The notes beneath the pieces are model-generated. The model was not told the DNA's origin, searched no databases, and was given only the letters and a program-made list of their open reading frames with translations. From assembly GCF_030151385.1 (NCBI RefSeq), contig NZ_JASLDS010000041.1, positions 1-60,835 on the forward strand: a stretch of DNA of 60,835 nucleotides, in the 5' to 3' direction. This DNA is from Soonwooa sp. GTDB lineage: Bacteria; Bacteroidota; Bacteroidia; Flavobacteriales; Weeksellaceae. Position numbers and translations under genes: made by a program. Shown in pieces: positions 43,148 through 51,881 of the stretch (the stretch's first letter is position 1; each line of letters opens with the position of its first letter).

Positions 43148-45646
43148 CTATTGCATCGTATCCCACAAACTCATCACTTCGATTTTGTCCAAAGCTTTTG
43201 AAAGCTTGATTTTTCTTTTTTCGTTGGGAAGTAAATCAAAGAAATTATCAGAGAAATGTGTGTCACCGATTAAGTAAACATCTTTTGCTAAAACATCGGT
43301 GGAAACTTCAATTTCGGTTGGAGAAATTTTCTTGATTTTGATGTTGGGTTTTGGAAGTTCTAAATCTTTTGGTTTTGCCAGAAACATATGATTTTGAGCT
43401 AACAATTTATCATTTACATCCAAAAGTTTTACAACTAATAAATTGTGTTTTCTCTCAGCTTCATCAAATAAATTTTCCACTTCTATTGGATCAAACTGTA
43501 ATTCTTCTTTTAAAATTTTTCCGTTTGGAGCACTTGAAATTTCATTAATTAATTTACCATCAAAGCTGACAACATTAATTTCTATACGGACATCTTTGTA
43601 AGTTTCTAATCCGTCATTTACAGCATAAAAATTCAAAATATTATCTTTTTCAAAAGCGAAAACTGCAATATTCTCAAAACTCCGTTTTGTTTGATAATGC
43701 AAAGCTTTCCAATTGCCCAAATAATCAATCGCTGACCACGAAACCACTGGCCAACAATCGTTGAGTTGCCAAATTAAAGTTCCCATATTGTAAGTCTTGT
43801 TTCGGCGGTGTGCTTCGATGGCGATTTGCATTCCGCGCGCTTGTAACAACTGCGAAACGTAATTGTACTGTACAAAATCGGTCGGGACTTTATAATCTCT
43901 TTCCATGTATTTATCGATCATTTCCCAACCTCGAGAATGCTTTTCGTGCGCTTGAATAACAGGATTTTTTAAACTTAAATCTGGCTTTTCCGAAAACATT
44001 GCTTTGGTTGCTTCCAAACTTGGCATTCCTTGAAAACCGTATTCAGAAGCGAAACGAGGGACTTTTTCATTGTAAATTTCAAATGGCTGTTCGCCCCACC
44101 AAACGCCCCAATAATGCGAGTCGCCTTCGGTTAAACTTTCTTTGTGTCCCCAACCAATCGACGGCGAACTTGGCCAATAAATCGCGTTCGGCGAAACTTC
44201 CTGCAAAGTTTTAGGAATCACGTCGTGAAAAATCGTTTTGTAATCTTTCCAAACTTGCAAAGAATCGGCTTTTGAATAGTTAAATTGCTTTTGATAACCC
44301 CAATTGACAATTGCTTCGTTTACCTCATTATTTCCGCACCACAACGCCAACGACGGATGATTTTGCAAACGTTTTACTTGGCTCTTAACTTCATTTTTTA
44401 CATTTTCTTGAAAAGATTCATCGCTTGGATAAAAACTTCCCGCAAATGCAAAATCTTGCCAAACGAGAATTCCATTTTCGTCGCAAGCCTTGTAGAATTC
44501 GTCATCTTCGTAAATTCCGCCACCCCAAACGCGAATCATATTCATATTAGCTTCTTTGGCATCTGCAATTAATTGATGGTATTTTTCTTTAGTGATTCTT
44601 GGCAAAAAACTGTCGGCAGGAATCCAGTTGCTTCCTTTGATGTACAAAGGCTTTCCGTTGACTTTGAAATAAAAAGATTTTCCTTTATCGTCTTTTTCTT
44701 GAACCAATTCGATTGTGCGAAGTCCAATTCTTTCGGTTTTGGAATCTATGATTTTTCCTTTGTTAATAACCGAAATTTTAAAATCATACATTTCTTGTTT
44801 TCCCACACCATTGGGTTGCCACAATTTTGGATTTTTAATTTCAAAAGGAAACGAAACTTTGTTAAGTTCTCTTTTTAGTTTTAAATTTTTATAAATTTTT
44901 CCATTAATCGAAACTTGAAGTTTATATAAATCATTCTCTCCTACTTGGCCTACATTAATTTCGGTATTAAAAACCAAATCCGCTTTTTTAGTATTAATTA
45001 ATTTTTGTTCAACTCTTATATTTTCGATTTTGGCTTCGTCCCAAGTAACGAGTTTCACGTCTTTCCAAATTCCAGTAGTTACCAAACGAGGCCCCCAATC
45101 CCAACCAAACTGATATTGAACTTTTCTGACCAAACTTCTCGGACTTTCGGGCAACTGAAACGGAATTTTCTTTGCTAATTCTTTGCCTTCATTAACACTG
45201 GATTTGAATTTGATGAGCAAAGTATTTTCACCAATTTTTAAATTATTCTTTGGCGAAACCTCCCAAGTCCTAAACATATTGTCAGCTACCAAAATAGACT
45301 TCCCATTCAAGAAAACCTCCGCGAAAGTGTCCAAACCTTCAAAAACAAGATTTTGATTTTGACTTTTAAACTCTTTTTCCGAAACATTGAATTGACAGCG
45401 GTATTCCCAATCTTCGCTTTCTATCCATTGTACTTTTTTTTCGTTCTCGTCCAAAAAAGGGTCCGGAATAATTTTGTTCGCCATCAAATCGGTATGAACT
45501 GTCCCTGGGACCGTGGCGGTCAGCCAGCTATTATCTTTTACGTTTTTGAATTGCCAATGTTCGTTACTAAGCTTGCGAACAGAAGTTTGTGCAAAGGAAA
45601 TCTGTAAAACACAGACAAAGAAAAATATGGCGTAGACTTGCTTCAT
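43148..45646 (-). CDS. Glycoside hydrolase family 2, beta-mannosidase type
   Basis: 832 residues. Signal MKQVYAIFFFVCVLQISFAQ, so periplasmic or exported. A sugar-binding N-terminal domain (EHWQFKNVKDNSWLTATVPG, GWDWGPRLVTTGIW) is followed by an Ig-like part and a TIM barrel (MIRVWGGGIYEDDEFY, NGILVWQDFAFA). The acid/base Glu is Glu441 in GNNEVNEA and the nucleophile Glu535 in RFASEYGFQG. The WDWGP and WQDF signatures favour beta-mannosidase over beta-galactosidase. No TonB-dependent SusC/D pair is nearby, so it is not in a polysaccharide-utilisation locus. Confidence 0.93.
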   Translation of the reverse strand: MKQVYAIFFFVCVLQISFAQTSVRKLSNEHWQFKNVKDNSWLTATVPGTVHTDLMANKIIPDPFLDENEKKVQWIESEDWEYRCQFNVSEKEFKSQNQNLVFEGLDTFAEVFLNGKSILVADNMFRTWEVSPKNNLKIGENTLLIKFKSSVNEGKELAKKIPFQLPESPRSLVRKVQYQFGWDWGPRLVTTGIWKDVKLVTWDEAKIENIRVEQKLINTKKADLVFNTEINVGQVGENDLYKLQVSINGKIYKNLKLKRELNKVSFPFEIKNPKLWQPNGVGKQEMYDFKISVINKGKIIDSKTERIGLRTIELVQEKDDKGKSFYFKVNGKPLYIKGSNWIPADSFLPRITKEKYHQLIADAKEANMNMIRVWGGGIYEDDEFYKACDENGILVWQDFAFAGSFYPSDESFQENVKNEVKSQVKRLQNHPSLALWCGNNEVNEAIVNWGYQKQFNYSKADSLQVWKDYKTIFHDVIPKTLQEVSPNAIYWPSSPSIGWGHKESLTEGDSHYWGVWWGEQPFEIYNEKVPRFASEYGFQGMPSLEATKAMFSEKPDLSLKNPVIQAHEKHSRGWEMIDKYMERDYKVPTDFVQYNYVSQLLQARGMQIAIEAHRRNKTYNMGTLIWQLNDCWPVVSWSAIDYLGNWKALHYQTKRSFENIAVFAFEKDNILNFYAVNDGLETYKDVRIEINVVSFDGKLINEISSAPNGKILKEELQFDPIEVENLFDEAERKHNLLVVKLLDVNDKLLAQNHMFLAKPKDLELPKPNIKIKKISPTEIEVSTDVLAKDVYLIGDTHFSDNFFDLLPNEKRKIKLSKALDKIEVMSLWDTMQ

Positions 45647-45765
45647 GTGGTTAAAGATACGAAAGAAAATGAGGCTAAAAATTCACTGTTTATGATTGAA
45701 TAGTTAAAGAATTATGTTTAAAGTTAAAACTATTAATCTGTTTAAGAAAAACTAAGACTTATTTG

Positions 45766-45773
45766 TATATTTG
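45766..45773 (+). promoter_or_regulatory. -7 element of the small-lipoprotein operon
   Basis: TATATTTG, exact. No clear -33 box at the usual distance. The transcript would begin near 45780 and carry a leader of about 68 bases before the ATG at 45848. Confidence 0.45.
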
Positions 45774-45847
45774 ATAGTCGTAGGAAATGCCAAACAAATT
45801 ATTTGACACTAACAATAAGCGCAACAATAAATTTTAATAGGAACAAA

Positions 45848-46330
45848 ATGAAAAAAATCAACACGTTAATTTTAGCAGCTGCTTTCATTGGTACCTTATC
45901 AAATTGTACTAGCAAAGGCGAACCAAATCCACAAGGACAATTACTAACAACAGAACAAATTAAAGCATTGTCAAAAGACCAATCTATGAACGGAAAGTTG
46001 GTTGAAGTAGAGGGTTATGCAGGAATTTGTAATTCAATGTTTGTAACAAAGGGAAAGAAAAACGAAATGATAGTTTACACAGATGGTTTTTGTAAAGGCG
46101 AAAAGTTGATGGACATGCAAGTGAATATTAGCAGAGGAGATATAGCAATTACTGGAGACGAACCACGCAACTTTGGTAGTTTTGCAGATGACAAAAATCT
46201 TTCTAATGAAGCACTCACTTTTACGACGGATGATTATCAGGAAGTAGCCAACGGAAGACTTAAATTCAGTGGAAAATTGGTGTACAATGGTGACAATTAT
46301 TATTTAGAAAATGTAACAATTCACAAATAA
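45848..46330 (+). CDS. Small lipoprotein of unknown function
   Basis: 160 residues from the ATG at 45848, which begins MKKINTLILAAAFIGTLSNC, a lipoprotein signal with Cys20. The earlier ATG at 45803 only adds 15 unlikely residues. The mature part has GKLVEVEGYAGICNSMFVTKGKKNEMIVYTDG and GRLKFSGKLVYNGDNYYLENVTI, an alternation that looks like an OB-fold. Two Cys in the mature part could form a disulfide. I do not recognise the family. It is followed after 12 bases by a DUF3592-like gene. Confidence 0.75.
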   Translation: MKKINTLILAAAFIGTLSNCTSKGEPNPQGQLLTTEQIKALSKDQSMNGKLVEVEGYAGICNSMFVTKGKKNEMIVYTDGFCKGEKLMDMQVNISRGDIAITGDEPRNFGSFADDKNLSNEALTFTTDDYQEVANGRLKFSGKLVYNGDNYYLENVTIHK

Positions 46331-46342
46331 AAATAGATAATT

Positions 46343-46708
46343 ATGCAAAGTAAAGGCGCAAAAATAGTTTTTGTTGTTTTAGTTATTTTTTTTGCAATTG
46401 GTGCCTATTGGCTTTACAACTATGGTCCTTTTGCAGAAATGAAGAATGAAGCAAGAAAGGCCTATCAAAATTATGTAAAGACGGAAGCTACCATTGTAAG
46501 TCAAGAAAGTAATGGACGTATCGGAAAAGGAGCTGCTCAAATATGGACAGTGCAATTCAAAGATAGTGAAGGGACATTGCATACAGCAACCATGCGACAA
46601 GACTCGTTCTTTGGAAAAGAAAACGGAACTAAGATTAATATTTATTACAATCCAGAAAATCCAAACTCAGTAACAAGTGAGGACTCTTACGACGAAACAA
46701 TGAAGTAA
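46343..46708 (+). CDS. DUF3592-like membrane-anchored protein
   Basis: 121 residues. One N-terminal membrane helix (IVFVVLVIFFAIGAYWLYNY), then a small domain with VKTEATIVSQESN, TVQFKDSEGTLHTATM and KINIYYNPENPNSV. The 'IYYNPENP' phrase is the common mark of DUF3592. Function unknown. It forms an operon with the preceding lipoprotein gene, 12 bases away. Confidence 0.75.
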   Translation: MQSKGAKIVFVVLVIFFAIGAYWLYNYGPFAEMKNEARKAYQNYVKTEATIVSQESNGRIGKGAAQIWTVQFKDSEGTLHTATMRQDSFFGKENGTKINIYYNPENPNSVTSEDSYDETMK

Positions 46709-46742
46709 TTAAAAAAAGCATCTCGTCCAAAATTGTATTAGT

Positions 46743-46791
46743 AAAACCTAACAAAGTGATTCGATATCGTCAAATGTTGGGTTTTGTTTTA
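46743..46791 (+). terminator. Probable terminator of the lipoprotein/DUF3592 operon
   Basis: AAAACCTAACA at 46743-46753 can pair with TGTTGGGTTTT at 46775-46785 (one G-U), followed by GTTTTAG. The loop contains GATATC. Confidence 0.5.
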
Positions 46792-46912
46792 GTAGACTAT
46801 TTTGTAAAATATAGCTCCACTGCAAGCACAAGCCTCGCACTTATACTAAAAACAAAATGCTTGCGCAAAGTTCGAATTAAGAGAGGAGAAGCGAAAAAAA
46901 CTTCACAACCAA

Positions 46913-47575
46913 CTATCTAAGCTGTTGTAGTAATTTTCTTAATTCTTCAACATCAATATTTTCTGAATCTGCCGAAATACAAGCAGAATGCAGATAATCA
47001 AAATCGTGCTTTAACTCAGCGACATTGGTTGACCTAACACCGCCACCAACTAAAATTGTAATGCGATCGCCAGCCAAGTTTTTTAGTTCCTTTAATTTGT
47101 CCAAGCCTTGCATCGCCGAACTTGCGCCACCAGAAGTCAAAATTGTTTTAAAACCACATTTAATGATTTCTTCCAAAGCTTCTTCCTGATTTTCAATTCG
47201 GTCGAAAGCGCGATGAAATGTACACGGAATACCAGCTGCATGATTCATCAACTCCAAATTTTTGTCAAAATCAAAACGATTATTTTCATCCAAAATTCCG
47301 AAAACGAAACCATCAGCGCCAACTTCTTTTAACATCATAAGGTCGGATTTCATTTGTTCCAACTCTTTTGCATTGTAAAGAAAATCGCCACCACGAGGAC
47401 GAATCATAGCGTAAATCGGAATATTAGATTTTTGTTTTAAGGTCAATAAAGTCTCGACACTTGGCGTAATTCCTCCTAAAGAATAATCTTCGCAAAGCTC
47501 AATTCTATCGACATTTTCTTGAATGGCTAAAAGTGCTGAAGCTTTGTTAAAACAAGCGATTTCTATTTTTGACAT
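46913..47575 (-). CDS. cutC: CutC family protein (copper homeostasis)
   Basis: 220 residues from the ATG at 47575 (MSKIEIACFN). The ATG at 47590 is ruled out by a TATATTTG -7 box covering it (47597-47590). Family blocks are VDRIELCEDYSLGGITPS, YAMIRPRGGDFLY, DGFVFGILDENN, TFHRAFDRI and LTSGGASSAMQG, the TIM-barrel of CutC. It was first linked to copper tolerance in E. coli, but the biochemical role remains unclear; newer work may differ. It has its own promoter just after the terminator of the previous gene. Confidence 0.92.
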   Translation of the reverse strand: MSKIEIACFNKASALLAIQENVDRIELCEDYSLGGITPSVETLLTLKQKSNIPIYAMIRPRGGDFLYNAKELEQMKSDLMMLKEVGADGFVFGILDENNRFDFDKNLELMNHAAGIPCTFHRAFDRIENQEEALEEIIKCGFKTILTSGGASSAMQGLDKLKELKNLAGDRITILVGGGVRSTNVAELKHDFDYLHSACISADSENIDVEELRKLLQQLR

Positions 47576-47589
47576 AATTTGATTTTTCA

Positions 47590-47597
47590 CAAATATA
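47590..47597 (-). promoter_or_regulatory. -7 element of cutC that decides its start
   Basis: Minus-strand TATATTTG, exact, overlapping the upstream ATG at 47590. Transcription would begin near 47583, leaving the ATG at 47575. Confidence 0.55.
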
Positions 47598-47604
47598 AAA
47601 AGAA

Positions 47605-47629
47605 AAAGCTCTCAAAATTTGAAAGCTTT
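47605..47629 (-). terminator. Terminator of the lipoprotein gene at 47636
   Basis: AAAGCTTTCAAA pairs with TTTGAGAGCTTT (one mismatch), followed on the minus strand by TTCTTTTTATATTTG. That T-rich tail merges into the cutC -7 box. Confidence 0.75.
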
Positions 47630-47635
47630 CTTGGT

Positions 47636-48193
47636 TTATTCATCTTCTAAAACATCAGCAATGAGAAACTTTCCATCGTCCGCTTTGACTTTGATAACAC
47701 GCGGATAATTCTCGTTAAATCCAACATCGCGAATATTAACATCAAAAATTAACGTATCATTTTTCTGTCCGATAATATCCCATTTTGTAACTTTTATTTC
47801 TTTCCAATCCTGTCCAGAAATTAAGAAACCAGATTCAATACCAGCTTTTTTGGTATCGAATTTTGATTTCCATTTTTTTTCAAATTCGGCTTTAGTTAGT
47901 GTACCATCGATATCCATATCAACATTGGTCGCATCCGTTTTGTACTCGTAATAGTCTTTAGTAGTCATCGCTTGCATTGCTTGCGTTGCCTTGTCATAAT
48001 CGTTTTCGGTTTTGAAGTAAGCTTCGATGTTGCTTTTAAGCCAATCTTTCGCTAAAGTTTCATTTATTTTTGGAGGATCCAAAGTTTCAGCTTTTATCGA
48101 ATCTTTTTTAACAATTGGTTCTGTAACAATCATGTCTTTTTTATTTTGACAAGCCACACAGAAAACTGCAATAATTGGAAGTAAATATTTCAT
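47636..48193 (-). CDS. Lipoprotein of unknown function
   Basis: 185 residues. MKYLLPIIAVFCVAC is a lipoprotein signal with Cys15; QNKKDM follows. The mature part is a single alpha/beta domain: a helical first half (DWLKSNIEAYFKTENDYDKATQAMQAM), then LTKAEFEKKWKSKFDTKKAG and strands ESGFLISGQDWKEIKVTKWDII and LIFDVNIRDVG. The phrase DMDIDGTLTKAEF recalls an EF-hand loop but is not convincing. I recognise no family. It has its own terminator, so it is outside the 48.2-52.4 kb operon. Confidence 0.65.
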   Translation of the reverse strand: MKYLLPIIAVFCVACQNKKDMIVTEPIVKKDSIKAETLDPPKINETLAKDWLKSNIEAYFKTENDYDKATQAMQAMTTKDYYEYKTDATNVDMDIDGTLTKAEFEKKWKSKFDTKKAGIESGFLISGQDWKEIKVTKWDIIGQKNDTLIFDVNIRDVGFNENYPRVIKVKADDGKFLIADVLEDE

Positions 48194-48245
48194 CGTTAGT
48201 GTATTTAATATTTGATTTAAAACTTAACTTGAAAGATACAAAAAT

Positions 48246-48752
48246 CTAATTTTTGTGCGTGTAAAAAGTAACATCAGTCTCTACGCGGTACATTTTTTTG
48301 ATTTCATCGAGCGGTTTGCCCGTGTAAAAAACCAACATTTGATAAAAGTCATTTTTAAGATTGGTCAATTTTAAATTTTTACCATCGTTTGATAATTCAA
48401 CAGTCATCACGCCTGGATACCAAGTTACAGTCAGTTTGTTATCTTTAACATTGTATTCGCCCATGTCATTCAATTCTATGTCACCATCATACAAATACAA
48501 TCGGTTGTCTTTCGTGAAATAGAATACCTTTCCTTTCCAAAAACTATTTAAAGGCACTTCAGTCTCGGGCGTTCCAGGAACCGTCATATAAAGTTTGCCA
48601 TCCACATTGTCAACAACCCATTTGCCACGAAAACTTTCTCGAGTCAAAGTTGGTGGTAAATCGTCATTATTTTTGTCTCCGCAACCATAGAGAACGGCAA
48701 TGCTAAGACATAAAATCGAAATAAAAATAAGTTTTAAATAATTGTTTTTCAT
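48246..48752 (-). CDS. Lipocalin-like lipoprotein, paralogue of the protein at 51882-52424
   Basis: 168 residues. The signal ends at Cys24 (AVLYGC). The body has a small beta-barrel pattern: GKWVVDNVDGKLYM, SFWKGKVFYFTKDNRLYLY, MGEYNVKDNKLTV, MTVELSNDGKNLKLT. It ends DEIKKMYRVETDVTFYTHK. The first and last blocks line up with the protein six genes upstream (GSWEIASVDGHIYV, LSFWIGKMFKF, DKVKSIYRVPSDIVFHLVK), so they are paralogues. It is the last gene of the secreted-protein cluster, 12 bases after the hydrolase gene. Lipocalin-like proteins bind small hydrophobic molecules; the ligand is unknown. Confidence 0.7.
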   Translation of the reverse strand: MKNNYLKLIFISILCLSIAVLYGCGDKNNDDLPPTLTRESFRGKWVVDNVDGKLYMTVPGTPETEVPLNSFWKGKVFYFTKDNRLYLYDGDIELNDMGEYNVKDNKLTVTWYPGVMTVELSNDGKNLKLTNLKNDFYQMLVFYTGKPLDEIKKMYRVETDVTFYTHKN

Positions 48753-48764
48753 GATATTATGTTT

Positions 48765-49583
48765 TTAATTAAAAAAAGAATTAATATTATTGATGATAAA
48801 ATTTTTATAGTCCGCAGAATTGGTACAATGTCCTTCTCCAGGCGCAATTAGGAATTTACTTTTAGCTTTAACATCAGCATTTGTATTGGATTCGATCCCA
48901 GATCTGAAATCTGTTCCATTACCGCCTGTCGCCCCGTCAGTCGCATTTGCCATGTACAACACAGGCAGCTTTAGCGCGCTACCTTTCCATTGATCGCCTC
49001 CGCCACACTCAATAATTAGTCCTTTGATGCCCTCAATCGGTTGTCCGCCGTTGCCCATCTGTCCAGGAAGACTGATGCCAAGACTAAGGTTACCACCTTT
49101 AGAAACGCCACCTACAACAACTTTAGACCTTGGAATGCCGTAGAGAGAAGCTTCTTTACTAATAATCTCCTCAATGTTTTGTTTGAATTTTATATTGCCG
49201 TCAGCGTAAGAACTTCCTTTTTCATAAGTCGTTACTATGGCAACAAATCCCATTCTAGCGATAGCATCGCATTGATCATTTAACAACCCATCATTAACAT
49301 TTCCACCATCACCAACACCAAGAATGACGATACCTTTGCGCGCATCTGTTGCAGTTGATTCTGGATAATATGCTCGGTAATTAAAATTGCTTGCTTGGAT
49401 ATCTTTTTTCGCAACTTTAAGTAGAACTATTGAAGGATTAAGATGAGAAATGTCGATATTAATTTTTTTCTTGGTTTCCAAATTCGATTTTACATGACTT
49501 CCTACAATAATTTTTTGACTTTTAAAACTTCCAATTCCTAGAAGTGAAGCCATAATGACGAATAATTGTGTTTTTGTTTTCAT
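48765..49583 (-). CDS. Secreted alpha/beta hydrolase
   Basis: 272 residues. A signal-like N-terminus (MKTKTQLFVIMASLLGIGSFKSQ) precedes an alpha/beta-hydrolase core. VILGVGDGGNVNDGLL is the oxyanion-region strand-turn, VVVGGVSKGGNLSLG holds the nucleophile Ser in GxSxG, an Asp lies in YMANATDGATGG, and the His is in APGEGHC. It resembles small serine hydrolases such as dienelactone-hydrolase-like enzymes. Substrate unknown. It sits among genes for unrelated secreted proteins, with gaps of 12-14 bases. Confidence 0.8.
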   Translation of the reverse strand: MKTKTQLFVIMASLLGIGSFKSQKIIVGSHVKSNLETKKKINIDISHLNPSIVLLKVAKKDIQASNFNYRAYYPESTATDARKGIVILGVGDGGNVNDGLLNDQCDAIARMGFVAIVTTYEKGSSYADGNIKFKQNIEEIISKEASLYGIPRSKVVVGGVSKGGNLSLGISLPGQMGNGGQPIEGIKGLIIECGGGDQWKGSALKLPVLYMANATDGATGGNGTDFRSGIESNTNADVKAKSKFLIAPGEGHCTNSADYKNFIINNINSFFN

Positions 49584-49597
49584 GGTAATTATTTTTA

Positions 49598-50284
49598 TTA
49601 ATTAGAGTTTTGAAATTTTAAATCATAGATGACATTTGATAAAGTTTTAGCATTCTTATCAGTTTTGATCAGTTTTGCATAGCCTAAATTATTATCTACA
49701 AAAAACCAATAAGAATTGTCTATTTTTAAAAAATGAGCATTTAGAATTTGTTGCTTTAAAATTTTGTTTGAATTCAAGTCAACAGTGTACCGATCAAGAG
49801 CTGATATTTTAAAAGTTTGAAGTAAATCGCCTTTCTTATTGTATTTTTGCAACCCATTTTTAGAAGAAACTTTAACAATATTCTGTTTTGAAAGACCAAG
49901 GGGATTAATCTTTTTGGGCGCATCAATAACTTGATAAAAATCTCTATCTGATAACAAATTAAAATCTCGAATCCACAAAGTATCGGTTACAACTCCTTTC
50001 TTTGAACCTTTCATTAATCCGCCATAACCGTAACTAAGTCGTGCCTTGGTTTCGCAGTTTATGTCTTTGTAAGCTTGAGATGATCGATCTGGTGTTGCAA
50101 TTTTTTGTTTGTGTTCCAGCATAAAAAGCCTCTCGCCCTCAACATCAACTCTGTACAATGCTTTTGCAGTTGGATCTGTATCCATAATCTCTTGAAAGCA
50201 TTTTGGAATAGTTTCCTTTTTTTGTCCAAAAACAAAACATGAGAAAAGTGCAAAAAGTAACGTAATTGTTTTAAAATATAACAT
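49598..50284 (-). CDS. Secreted protein of unknown function (cluster member)
   Basis: 228 residues. Signal MLYFKTITLLFALFSCFVFGQ, then a mature domain without Cys pairs beyond two (CFQE, CETK). Strands such as RVDVEGERLFMLEHKQKI, TDTLWIRDFNLLSDRDFYQVI and SYWFFVDNNLGYAKLIK suggest a beta-rich fold. No family recognised. It lies 14 bases from the hydrolase gene on the same strand and is therefore likely co-transcribed. Confidence 0.65.
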   Translation of the reverse strand: MLYFKTITLLFALFSCFVFGQKKETIPKCFQEIMDTDPTAKALYRVDVEGERLFMLEHKQKIATPDRSSQAYKDINCETKARLSYGYGGLMKGSKKGVVTDTLWIRDFNLLSDRDFYQVIDAPKKINPLGLSKQNIVKVSSKNGLQKYNKKGDLLQTFKISALDRYTVDLNSNKILKQQILNAHFLKIDNSYWFFVDNNLGYAKLIKTDKNAKTLSNVIYDLKFQNSN

Positions 50285-50296
50285 TTCAACAATTTT

Positions 50297-50953
50297 TTAT
50301 TTTAATTCAAGTTCGTATTGCAACATGATTTGCTCCTCGCCTTTGTTAAAACTCAAGTATCGATAATGCAATACTTTTCCTTTATTAATAAGCGATTTGA
50401 TATGATAGCCGTCCGCAGGCTGCTGATCCAACGTAAAAGAACGTCCATCCGCAATAGTAACTTTGGCGCTAGAAGTTGCAAAAATAATGTCGGTATTATC
50501 ATCTATTTCCGTTAACAAAAGAGGAACAGACATACCAAGATTAGCAATATTCACAGAACTAGTAACTTCCAAAGGCGGAAGATTGTCGGCAGAACAATTT
50601 TTCTCCGCGGCTTGTGGCGCAAGTTGATAGCCAAAATTAAAAGTTGGGCAAAACTCTGCGTAACTCCAAGTAGAACTGTAGAAAGGATATATCAATTGGT
50701 CGTTACCCAGCATCACAGCAATAGCTTCGTAAAGCTTAAGGCTAACTTTGGAAGACGAATTGGTCTTGTGCCAAACCTTTACCAATTTGACACTTAGTTT
50801 TTTTCTGATCTTATTGATCTGTCCAGGAATAATTGGTTTTACCTCTATCTTTTTTACATTCTCTATTTGTCGAGATGTACTTTTTTCTTGTGCAAAAAAG
50901 CTTTGGTTTATTCCTACAAGCAATATTGCGAGGATAAAATGTGATTTTTTCAT
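50297..50953 (-). CDS. Secreted protein of unknown function (cluster member)
   Basis: 218 residues. Signal MKKSHFILAILLVGINQSFFAQ. The mature part begins with a charged segment, then YEAIAVMLGNDQLIYPFYSSTWSYAE, a Cys-containing middle, and beta strands IIFATSSAKVTIADGRSFTL and HYRYLSFNKGEEQIML. I do not recognise it. It lies 12 bases from the next cluster gene and 25 from the previous one. Confidence 0.65.
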   Translation of the reverse strand: MKKSHFILAILLVGINQSFFAQEKSTSRQIENVKKIEVKPIIPGQINKIRKKLSVKLVKVWHKTNSSSKVSLKLYEAIAVMLGNDQLIYPFYSSTWSYAEFCPTFNFGYQLAPQAAEKNCSADNLPPLEVTSSVNIANLGMSVPLLLTEIDDNTDIIFATSSAKVTIADGRSFTLDQQPADGYHIKSLINKGKVLHYRYLSFNKGEEQIMLQYELELK

Positions 50954-50978
50954 GATATATGTTTTTGATTATTTGTGT

Positions 50979-51851
50979 TTAATATTTTTCGTATTCATAA
51001 AACGTTGGTGAGTTATTTCCACTTCCTGTTGTTGCAGTTCTTACAAGATATCCTGCCGCGTTATATTCTAAATCATAGTTATGAGTATTTTCCTTATCAA
51101 CACTTCCATCATCTTTATAATAAGTTTCTTTTACAGATGTAATATCGTTGACGTTGTAAATTAGGTTAGGTAGTCCAACCATATTCATCAGTACTATTAT
51201 TGTTCTATCAGGATAGTAACTTAAGTAGTTTTTACTTTTATTAAATGTATATTCACTCTTATCCGTCATTTTCTCAGGGTCTTGACCTTTTTTGCTATAA
51301 TTTGTAGCCATATTACAATTGTTATCAGTATCATAAGTATATTCTGAGCGGGAAATTATGTTATCTTTTTTATTGTTAGAAAAGCTTTGTACTAGATGTC
51401 CTGCATTATCATAAGTATTTGTAATCTCATACTCTTTATCAATTGCATTATTCACGTACGTGATAAATTTCAAACCTTGTATTATTAGTTGCCCGTTCTT
51501 CATGTAAGAATTAAGTGATATTTCTGATGTAACTTTAGCGTTTTCCATTTGTGTAAATTTGTAGAATGACCCATCGGGGTTGTTATCTATATTCAAATCT
51601 GTATTAGAGTCAATTATAATTTTTACAAGCCTATCGGATGCATCATATTGGAATTCTCTTTTTCCAAACTTGACTAATCGACCTTTGTTATCATATTCGA
51701 ACTTATTTGTTTTACCATAACTTGACTCAGAGATCATACGATATTTGCCATTTGTTGCGTCTTCTGGTAGTCGATCATCACCAGATTTACAAGAAAATAT
51801 TAAAAGACTTAGTCCTATTAAAAAACATAATTTTGGGAGTAAAGTTTTCAT
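50979..51851 (-). CDS. Lipoprotein with YD/RHS-like repeats
   Basis: 290 residues. Signal ending at Cys21 (LLIFSC). The body is built of repeats like NKFEYDNKGRLVKFG, REFQYDASDRLVKII, NTYDNAGHLVQSF, SEYTYDTDNNCNM and LEYNAAGYLVRTA. The 'YDxxGRLV' pattern marks YD-repeat proteins, which fold as beta-helical or shell-like strands. Unlike RHS toxins it is short and has no toxin core, so it is probably an envelope or surface protein. It is part of the same-strand run of secreted-protein genes. Confidence 0.75.
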   Translation of the reverse strand: MKTLLPKLCFLIGLSLLIFSCKSGDDRLPEDATNGKYRMISESSYGKTNKFEYDNKGRLVKFGKREFQYDASDRLVKIIIDSNTDLNIDNNPDGSFYKFTQMENAKVTSEISLNSYMKNGQLIIQGLKFITYVNNAIDKEYEITNTYDNAGHLVQSFSNNKKDNIISRSEYTYDTDNNCNMATNYSKKGQDPEKMTDKSEYTFNKSKNYLSYYPDRTIIVLMNMVGLPNLIYNVNDITSVKETYYKDDGSVDKENTHNYDLEYNAAGYLVRTATTGSGNNSPTFYEYEKY

Positions 51852-51881
51852 AATAATTGTGTTTTAAGATTATAAATAATT

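Noticed and set aside
46743..46785. ACCTAAC...GTTGGGT pair resembling an integron attC site
   Set aside because: The span is only about 40 bases, shorter than real attC sites, and no integrase or cassette array is present. A terminator hairpin fits better.
47945..47985. EF-hand-like DMDIDGT in the lipoprotein at 47636-48193
   Set aside because: Only the first part of a 12-residue loop matches and there is no second hand. Probably chance.
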